Positions 58,521 to 64,000 of a DNA stretch of 64,000 nucleotides are shown here, piece after piece. Positions within the stretch are counted from its first letter, which is position 1; every line of letters begins with the position of its first letter. This stretch comes from Burkholderiales bacterium. GTDB taxonomy: Bacteria > Pseudomonadota > Gammaproteobacteria > Burkholderiales > Burkholderiaceae_C. Made by a program: the position numbers and the translations under genes. The notes below the pieces were generated by a model. The model ran no database searches and was not told the DNA's origin. It saw only the letters and a program-made list of their open reading frames with translations. The DNA is taken from contig JAFKGD010000001.1 in the NCBI GenBank assembly GCA_017307855.1, forward strand, positions 186,001 to 250,000, given 5' to 3'.

Positions 58521-58556
58521 CGGCGCGACCGGCGTGACCGCCGGTTCAGCGATGCT

Positions 58557-60035
58557 TCAGGCGATGCCGCCCAGGCAGACGTACTTCAGCTCCAGGTAGT
58601 CCTCGATCCCGTAGCGCGAGCCCTCGCGGCCCAGGCCCGACTGCTTGACACCGCCGAACGGCGCCTCGGCCGTGGAAATCAGGCCCGTGTTCACGCCGAC
58701 GATGCCGTAGTCCAGCGCCTCGGCCACCCGCCACACGCGCGCGATGTCGCGGCCGTAGAAGTACGACGCCAGCCCGTATTCGGTGTCGTTGGCCAGGCGG
58801 ATCGCGTCGTCCTCGGTGCGGAAGCGGAACAGCGCGGCCAGGGGGCCGAAGGTTTCTTCGGTGGCCACCTTCATGCCGGGCCGCACCTCCGCCAGCACCG
58901 TGGGCTCGAAGAACAGCCCGCCGCGCGCGTGGCGCCGGCCGCCGCACAGCAGCACCGCGCCGCCGGCCACGGCATCGCCGATGTGCTCTTCCACCTTGCG
59001 CACCGCCCCCTCGTCGATCAGCGGGCCGAGCATCACGCCCTCTTCCATGCCGTCGCCCACGCGCAACTGCGACACGCGCGCCGCCAGCTTGGCCGCGAAG
59101 CGCTCGTACACCGCGTCCTGCACCAGGAAGCGGTTGGTACAGACGCAGGTCTGTCCGTTGTTGCGGAACTTGGACACCACCGCGCCTTCGACGGCCGCGT
59201 CCAGGTCGGCATCGTCGAACACGATGAAAGGCGCGTTGCCGCCGAGTTCGAGCGACAGCTTCTTGATGGTCGGCGCGCACTGGGCCATGAGTTCGCGGCC
59301 GATCTCGGTGGAGCCCGTGAACGAGAGCTTGCGCACCTCGGGATGGCGCGTGAGCTCGCCGCCCACCGCCGAGGCACTGCCCGTGACCACCTGCAGCACC
59401 CCGGCCGGAATGCCGGCTTCCTGAGCCAGCCAGCCCAGCGCCAGCGCCGACAGCGGCGTCGCGCTGGCCGGCTTGACCACCATGGTGCAGCCCGCCGCCA
59501 GCGCCGGGCCGGCCTTGCGCGTGATCATGGCCGCCGGGAAGTTCCAGGGCGTGATGGCCGCGCACACGCCGATGGGCTGCTTGAGCACCACGATGCGCTT
59601 GTCGGGCTGGTGGCCGGGTATCACGTCGCCGTCGATGCGGCGCGCTTCCTCGGCGAACCATTCGATGAACGAGGCGGCGTAGGCGATCTCGCCGCGCGCC
59701 TCGGCCAGCGGCTTGCCCTGCTCGGCCGTCATGATGCGCGCCAGGTCGTCCTGGTGTTCCACCATCAGCTCGAACCAGCGGCGCAGCTTCTGGCTGCGTT
59801 CGCGCGCCGTGAGCGCGCGCCACGCCGGCAGGGCCGCGCGGGCTGCCTCGATGGCGCGTCGCGTCTCCACCGCACCCATCGATGGCACGCGCCCCACCGG
59901 CGCGCCGGTGGACGGGTTGCGCACCTCGAGCGTGCGGCCGTCGTCGGCATCGGCCCACCGGCCGTCCACCAGGCACTGCGCGCGCAGCAGTTCGGGCCGC
60001 GCCAGTGCCGGCGGCCGTGTCGTCACGTCGTTCAT
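58557..60035 (-). CDS. NAD(P)-dependent aldehyde dehydrogenase (GabD-like)
   Basis: A 492-residue aldehyde dehydrogenase. The catalytic Cys297 is in NNGQTCVCTNRF with Cys299 following, as in succinate-semialdehyde dehydrogenase GabD; the general base Glu263 is in ELGGNAP, and the N-terminal TPWNFPAAM loop is typical. The likely product is succinate or a related dicarboxylate. ATG 60035 is preferred, with AAGGA upstream. It is last gene of a minus-strand operon with a flavin monooxygenase and an enamidase-like enzyme, where it would oxidise an aldehyde released by ring cleavage. Confidence 0.9.
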   Translation of the reverse strand: MNDVTTRPPALARPELLRAQCLVDGRWADADDGRTLEVRNPSTGAPVGRVPSMGAVETRRAIEAARAALPAWRALTARERSQKLRRWFELMVEHQDDLARIMTAEQGKPLAEARGEIAYAASFIEWFAEEARRIDGDVIPGHQPDKRIVVLKQPIGVCAAITPWNFPAAMITRKAGPALAAGCTMVVKPASATPLSALALGWLAQEAGIPAGVLQVVTGSASAVGGELTRHPEVRKLSFTGSTEIGRELMAQCAPTIKKLSLELGGNAPFIVFDDADLDAAVEGAVVSKFRNNGQTCVCTNRFLVQDAVYERFAAKLAARVSQLRVGDGMEEGVMLGPLIDEGAVRKVEEHIGDAVAGGAVLLCGGRRHARGGLFFEPTVLAEVRPGMKVATEETFGPLAALFRFRTEDDAIRLANDTEYGLASYFYGRDIARVWRVAEALDYGIVGVNTGLISTAEAPFGGVKQSGLGREGSRYGIEDYLELKYVCLGGIA

Positions 60036-60078
60036 GCAAGTCCTTCGTGGCGGCACGCGGCCGCCGTGGGGTAGGCCG

Positions 60079-61299
60079 TCAGGCGATGGTGCGGGCCTGC
60101 GCGACGCTGGCCAGCAGCGAGGAGCGCAGCAGGAACTGGCGCTGTCGCACCGGGTCCGCCTCGATGGCGCGCAGTTCGTCGAGTCGCGCGGCGCGGGCGG
60201 CCGGGTCTTTTTCTTCGAGCCGCTTCTTGTTGTTGATCGTCTGCTCCTGCACGAACTGCACGTTGAGCGTGCGGCGGCGCCGGTCGTAGCGGTCGAGGTC
60301 GTGTTCGCTGGCGCCTTCGCGCGCCAGTTCCAGCGTCGCGGCCAACTCCAGCGCGTCGTGCACGCCGCAGTTCAGGCCCAGGCCGCCGATCGGATTGTTC
60401 AGGTGCGACGAGTCGCCCGCCAGGAAGATGCGGCCCACGCGGAACTTGCCCGCCACGCGCTGGTGCACGTTGTAGATGTTGCGATGGACCACGTCTTCGA
60501 GCCTGCACGACGGATCCACGCCCGACAGCCGCGTCATCACGGCTGCATCGGACAGCGCTTCCTCGTCGGTCTCGCTCTCGCGCGTGGGGAACACGGCGCG
60601 CCAGCGGCCCTTCATGTCGTCGCCCGACACCTTGAACAGGTTGGCCCATTCCTGCGAGCCCGCCAGATAGTTGCGGTAGCTGCAGCCCAGCGAACGCTCG
60701 AAGTCGTGCAGCGTGGTCAGCACGGTGAAGCGTTCGGGGAAGGTATGGCCGTCGAACGACACGCCCAGGTGCTTGCGCAGCGCGCTGCGCCCGCCGTCGC
60801 AGGCCACCAGGTAGTCGCACTGCAGCGTCTCGCGCCCGCCGGTGTCGGCGTTTTCCGTCACCACAGAAACGCCCTCGCCGTCCTGGCTGGCTTCGAGCAC
60901 GCGCACGCCGCTGCGGAAGGTGGCGTCGGGGTACTGCGCCAGCTTGTCCAGGCCGATGCGCACGATCTTGTGCTGCTCAGTCTGCACGACGAAGGGATAC
61001 GGCGTGTCGTCCTTGAGCAGCTCGTGGTCGAACTGCGCCACGCGCGTGCGCGAGTCGCGGTCCCAGAACTGGAAGTAGCGCGCCACCAGGCCCTGGCGGA
61101 TCACTTCATCGAGGATGCCGACCTGCGCCAGATATTCCAGCGTGGACGGGTGCAGCGTCGAGGCGCGCGGGCTGTCGTCGATGCGGTGCGACGCCTCCAG
61201 CAAGGTGACGCGGAAGCCGCGCTGGGCCAGCGCGATGGCGGTGACCGCCCCCACCGGGCCGGCGCCGGAGACGATGACGTGGAGTTGCTTGGCGGTCAT
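60079..61299 (-). CDS. Class A flavin monooxygenase
   Basis: A 406-residue FAD-dependent hydroxylase of the para-hydroxybenzoate hydroxylase type. The Rossmann motif GAGPVG (12-17), the DG motif YLVACDGGRSALRK and the GD motif GRIFLAGDSSHLNNPIGGLGLNCG are all present. Such enzymes hydroxylate aromatic rings, and some open 3-hydroxypyridine rings. The order of neighbours (amidohydrolase before, aldehyde dehydrogenase after) argues for a nitrogen-containing ring as substrate. The gene follows the amidohydrolase with a one-base gap and so is coupled to it. Confidence 0.9.
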   Translation of the reverse strand: MTAKQLHVIVSGAGPVGAVTAIALAQRGFRVTLLEASHRIDDSPRASTLHPSTLEYLAQVGILDEVIRQGLVARYFQFWDRDSRTRVAQFDHELLKDDTPYPFVVQTEQHKIVRIGLDKLAQYPDATFRSGVRVLEASQDGEGVSVVTENADTGGRETLQCDYLVACDGGRSALRKHLGVSFDGHTFPERFTVLTTLHDFERSLGCSYRNYLAGSQEWANLFKVSGDDMKGRWRAVFPTRESETDEEALSDAAVMTRLSGVDPSCRLEDVVHRNIYNVHQRVAGKFRVGRIFLAGDSSHLNNPIGGLGLNCGVHDALELAATLELAREGASEHDLDRYDRRRRTLNVQFVQEQTINNKKRLEEKDPAARAARLDELRAIEADPVRQRQFLLRSSLLASVAQARTIA

Positions 61300-61300
61300 G

Positions 61301-62497
61301 TCAGTGCTTCCCCAGGCCGTAGTCTTGCGGAACCCTGTTCTGCACCACGCGCACGTCCTTCATCGAAGCCGGCGTGTTGCGGCTGCGGCCCACGAAGCGG
61401 GGCACCCCGTCGGTGACCACCGCCGCCACGGCGGCGATGTCGCCGTTGCGCAGCGCATCGAGCGCGTTGTGCTTGGAGCCGCCCACGCAGGCGTCGAGCA
61501 CCAGCACGTCGGCGTCCTTGCCGGCCTTCAGGTAGCCGTTGTTCAGGCCGTACACGGCCGCGTTGTTGCCCGTGGCCGCGGCGATCGCCCATTCGACCGG
61601 CATGTCGCCCAGGCTGGCCAGGTGGGTGATGGTGTACATCATGCCCAGCGGCATGATGCCGCTGCCGGTGGGCGTGTCGGTGGCGATGAGGAAGCGGTCG
61701 AACTTGTCGGACTCCATCGTCATCCTGCCCAGCAGCAAGGTGGTGCGCAGGTTGCCGGCGGTGCACACCTGCAGCGCGATTTCGCTTTCGTGAACCATGC
61801 GCGGGAAGCCCTCGTCGGGCATGGCCACCGGGCCGCCGTTCACATGGAACGACACATGCGGGTTCATCGCGATCAAATGCTCGGCCCAGATGCCGGCCGA
61901 ACCCGGGATGGACGAGCCGCCCGTGTGCACGGTGGTGATCATCCCGTGCTTGCGGGCCCAGGCGATCATGGGTACGTAGTCGAACGGCGTCATCACGCCG
62001 CCGAAGCCGGCCTTGGCCAGCCATACGCCCTGCGAGGCGACGTCGGCGATGTCGGCTTCGGTGAGGCCCGGCTCCAGGATGATCGAACCCGCATACACCT
62101 TCATGCCGCCCGGCCTGAAGTCGTCGAAGCACTTCTTGGCCGCCACCGCCAGCGCCTTCACGCCCGCGGGATCCTTGGGACGGCCGGGCACGTGCACTTC
62201 CGATGCGCTGATGCAGGTGGTGGTGCCGCCGTGCACGTAGCTCTCGAGGAAGCCCACGGTCTTCTGGCGCGGCGTGTAGTCGCCGAAGGTGTTGTGCACC
62301 TGCGAATCGATCAGGCCCGGCGTGGCGGTGGCGCCGCCGGCGTCGATCACGACGTCGCACGCGCTCACGGCGTCGGCCGAGGCCGTGCCCACCGAGACGA
62401 TCTTGCCGTCGTGCATCACGATGGTGTCGCCGGTGGCGAACGGCTCGCGCCAGTCTCCGGTGACGATGGTGCCCAAATTGACGATGGCGGTTTTCAT
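61301..62497 (-). CDS. Enamidase-like amidohydrolase
   Basis: A 398-residue amidohydrolase-superfamily enzyme. Segments around TPRQKTVGFLE, HGGTTTCISASEVHVPGRPKD and TGSGIMPLGM closely follow enamidase of nicotinate fermentation, which opens the ring of tetrahydro-6-oxonicotinate to a formyl acid. Metal-site residues His191, His218 and Asp274 appear in place. The usual HxH of strand 1 reads Gln66-x-His68 (DSQVHN), so one metal ligand is altered. It is second in the operon, 34 bases after the DUF1185 gene. A cyclic amide or enamide is the expected substrate, inferred from the family. Confidence 0.85.
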   Translation of the reverse strand: MKTAIVNLGTIVTGDWREPFATGDTIVMHDGKIVSVGTASADAVSACDVVIDAGGATATPGLIDSQVHNTFGDYTPRQKTVGFLESYVHGGTTTCISASEVHVPGRPKDPAGVKALAVAAKKCFDDFRPGGMKVYAGSIILEPGLTEADIADVASQGVWLAKAGFGGVMTPFDYVPMIAWARKHGMITTVHTGGSSIPGSAGIWAEHLIAMNPHVSFHVNGGPVAMPDEGFPRMVHESEIALQVCTAGNLRTTLLLGRMTMESDKFDRFLIATDTPTGSGIMPLGMMYTITHLASLGDMPVEWAIAAATGNNAAVYGLNNGYLKAGKDADVLVLDACVGGSKHNALDALRNGDIAAVAAVVTDGVPRFVGRSRNTPASMKDVRVVQNRVPQDYGLGKH

Positions 62498-62531
62498 GGC
62501 ATTCCTCGGGTCTTGAAGGGAAGGAACAGGG

Positions 62532-63113
62532 TCAGACGAGGCCGTCTTCGCCCTTGACGTCTTCGGCGCGCAGGCCGCCCACGCGGGCGTTGAGGCGGCC
62601 GCGACTGGCCAGGCAGAAGATCAGCGCGATCTCGTCGGGCGCGGGCGATTCGTGCAGCGTGAGGGTCACGCCGTCGTAATGCGAGCGCACGTAGATGGCG
62701 TTGGTATGGTTCATCGGCACGTCGATCAGCGTGCCGGGCGGCGCCACCTTCACATAGGACGACACCCAGGCCTTGCCGCCGCCGATGGCGCGGCGGATGG
62801 GCGCGGCGAAATCGCTGGTGAGCAGCGCGGCGGCGTGTTCCTGCTCGCCGTTGATGCCGACGATGGCGCCCTTGCCGTAGCTCTGCACTTCGCGGCCGGC
62901 CATGGCCTCCACCGCCATGCGGCCCATCAGCTCGCCGATGCGCACGCTGTCTTTCACATAGGGGCTGAGGTCTTCGACGTAGCGGCCCGCGAAGGGGTTG
63001 TCCACCACCACCACCACGGCGGCCTTCACCAGTGGCGGCGTGGCTTCGTGGCCCTGGTGGTCGACCAGCTGGCTTTCGACCAGGGTCAGGGTGCGTTTGA
63101 TCTTCAGTTGCAT
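62532..63113 (-). CDS. DUF1185 (amino acid synthesis family) protein
   Basis: A 193-residue soluble protein of PF06684 (DUF1185). Conserved blocks are VESQLVDHQGHEATPPLVKAA, VVVVDNPFAGRYVEDLSPYV, and YGKGAIVGINGEQEHAAALL. Structures of Bordetella members exist from structural genomics, but no enzymatic function is known to me. It often neighbours amidohydrolases and heterocycle-degradation genes. ATG 63113 is chosen; an upstream ATG at 63155 would lengthen it through the divergent promoter region. It is first gene of the minus-strand operon. Confidence 0.85.
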   Translation of the reverse strand: MQLKIKRTLTLVESQLVDHQGHEATPPLVKAAVVVVVDNPFAGRYVEDLSPYVKDSVRIGELMGRMAVEAMAGREVQSYGKGAIVGINGEQEHAAALLTSDFAAPIRRAIGGGKAWVSSYVKVAPPGTLIDVPMNHTNAIYVRSHYDGVTLTLHESPAPDEIALIFCLASRGRLNARVGGLRAEDVKGEDGLV

Positions 63114-63144
63114 GGGTTCTCTCCGTTCGGTCGACGATTTGGCG

Positions 63145-63185
63145 TTGACAATCAATTTTGCCTGACTGTATTATTGTCTGACAAT
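63145..63185 (+). promoter_or_regulatory. Promoter and GntR-like operator
   Basis: A strong sigma-70 promoter for the plus-strand gene is visible: -35 TTGACA (63145-63150), 18 bases, -10 TATTAT (63169-63174). A perfect 13-base palindrome ATTGTC-T-GACAAT (63173-63185) overlaps the -10 and start point. A weaker minus-strand -35 TTGTCA (63184-63179) lies inside it. The palindrome resembles FadR/FCD-type GntR sites, and such a regulator begins at 63920, so control of both directions is likely. Confidence 0.65.
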
Positions 63186-63206
63186 CTTAATGAACGGGAA
63201 AAAATC

Positions 63207-63875
63207 ATGCAAGGGGCTGCCATCCTTTTCTCCGAAATGACGCCGCAACCCGCGTGGGAGGCCGAGTTCAACGACTGGTACGACAGCGAGCACATCCCGC
63301 TGCGCATGGCCGTGGAGGGCTTCGTCTCGGGCCAGCGCTACAAGTCTCTGAAGGACGACAGCTACCTGGCCGTCTACGAGATGGAGTCTCTCGACGTGCT
63401 CAAGAGCGAGGCCTACGGCCGCGTGAAGAACCAGCCCAGCGAACTCACGCGCCGCATGCTGAGGGACGTATCGGGCTTCACCCGCTACCTCTGCGAGCAG
63501 ACAAGCGAGCAGCGTGCCAGCCACGCCGACGACCAGGCCATCAACGGCGCCTGCCTCTACCCCGTGTTCTTCAACGTGCCGGCCGACCGCGAGCAGGCCT
63601 TCGACGACTGGTATTCGCAGGACCACATCCCGCTGCTGCTGGAATGCCGCGACTGGCTGACCGTGCGGCGCTTCCGCATCCGCGACGGCGAACCCGGCGC
63701 CTGGACCCATCTGGCCCTGCACTACCTGCGCGATCCGCGCGCGCTGGATTCGCCCGAGCGCGAACGCGCCCGCGCCACGCCCTGGCGCGCCCGGCTCGCG
63801 GCCGAGCCCTGGTTCAAGGCGCACTACCTGTTGTTCGAGCGCCTGGGCCAACGCCAGCTGGCCCACACGGCGTGA
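63207..63875 (+). CDS. Duplicated dimeric alpha/beta-barrel protein
   Basis: A 222-residue soluble protein made of two similar halves. Each has the EthD/Dabb-like core: AEFNDWYDSEHIPLRM at about residues 17-32 and QAFDDWYSQDHIPLLL at about 130-145, with a following aromatic/basic strand (VSGQRYKSL, LTVRRFRI). Ferredoxin-like barrels of this kind act on small aromatic or cyclic molecules, as isomerases or oxygenases without cofactors. No known member of this exact form is recognised. It is divergent from the operon and separated from the GntR gene by 44 bases. Confidence 0.72.
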   Translation: MQGAAILFSEMTPQPAWEAEFNDWYDSEHIPLRMAVEGFVSGQRYKSLKDDSYLAVYEMESLDVLKSEAYGRVKNQPSELTRRMLRDVSGFTRYLCEQTSEQRASHADDQAINGACLYPVFFNVPADREQAFDDWYSQDHIPLLLECRDWLTVRRFRIRDGEPGAWTHLALHYLRDPRALDSPERERARATPWRARLAAEPWFKAHYLLFERLGQRQLAHTA

Positions 63876-63919
63876 TCCGCGACACTGCGCACCCGCAAGA
63901 CATCACCGGAGACCCATCC

Positions 63920-64000
63920 ATGGACCTTAAGATCCAGACCCAGAACGTGCACGCGCAGACGATCGAGAAGCTGCGCGAGGCCATCCTCGCCGGCGTGTTC
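63920..64000 (+). CDS. 5' end of a GntR-family regulator
   Basis: The first 27 codons of a protein running off the right edge. TIEKLREAILAGVF is the start of a FadR/FCD-type GntR winged helix. It follows the two-domain barrel gene on the same strand and would be transcribed from the promoter at 63145. The palindrome overlapping that promoter is a natural binding site for it. The effector-binding domain lies outside the window. Confidence 0.78.
   Translation, partial: MDLKIQTQNVHAQTIEKLREAILAGVF

Overview
The window is a 64 kb chromosomal segment of a high-GC betaproteobacterium, most likely Burkholderiales and Alcaligenaceae-like (Bordetella/Achromobacter relatives). This is an inference from gene content: two Bug-type periplasmic receptors, the block purD-hemF-nadD-rsfS-rlmH-maf-rng, a dapC-dapD-PilU-like-dapE-prmB operon, and smc-zipA-ligA. 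I see no rRNA, insertion sequence, phage, CRISPR array or replication origin. No stretch longer than 300 bases lacks a gene; the largest gaps are 54922-55218, 19557-19833 and 9621-9895.

Housekeeping region, 1 to about 19.3 kb. A possibly Fur-regulated DUF4198 protein is followed by peptide deformylase, a small lipoprotein and azurin. Next comes the smc-zipA-ligA operon (minus strand), then a DUF72 protein and an SDR oxidoreductase. A plus-strand operon for the succinylase branch of lysine/diaminopimelate synthesis follows (dapC, dapD, dapE), with a type IV pilus retraction ATPase inside it, then prmB and an ABC-F protein.

19.3-43 kb. A LysR-controlled cluster holds a Bug receptor, an FAD oxidoreductase and a class V aminotransferase. 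tRNA-Lys(UUU) lies directly downstream of tcdA, whose product modifies such tRNAs. tolB-pal-cpoB is present without tolQRA beside it. msbA, an AlkZ/YcaQ-like glycosylase and RNase G follow. The ribosome/NAD/heme/purine block comes next; it is interrupted by an AI-2E-family transporter and a GNAT acetyltransferase on the opposite strand. A HerA-like ATPase ends the region.

42.4-46.2 kb. An ECF sigma factor and its NrsF-type anti-sigma factor face a four-gene operon: a DUF2282 precursor peptide, a DUF692 MNIO enzyme, a DUF2063 partner and DoxX. This is the layout of a copper-related bufferin RiPP system. The divergent intergenic region carries two GTAACC-N16-CGAA promoters, one for each direction.

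46.2-64 kb, catabolic region. After a YdjM-like membrane protein and a PLP dehydratase come a thioesterase and an IclR regulator, then a minus-strand organic-acid operon (acyl-CoA ligase, dehydratase, CoA transferase, Bug receptor). Divergent from it is a bacterial version of the URC uracil catabolism pathway: an Urc1 GTP-cyclohydrolase-II-like protein, Urc4/DUF1688 and uracil phosphoribosyltransferase. A near-perfect RutR-type operator lies upstream. The end of the window holds a minus-strand operon (DUF1185, enamidase-like amidohydrolase, flavin monooxygenase, aldehyde dehydrogenase), a divergent two-domain alpha/beta-barrel protein and the start of a GntR regulator. I read this as a candidate pathway for breaking an N-heterocyclic ring.
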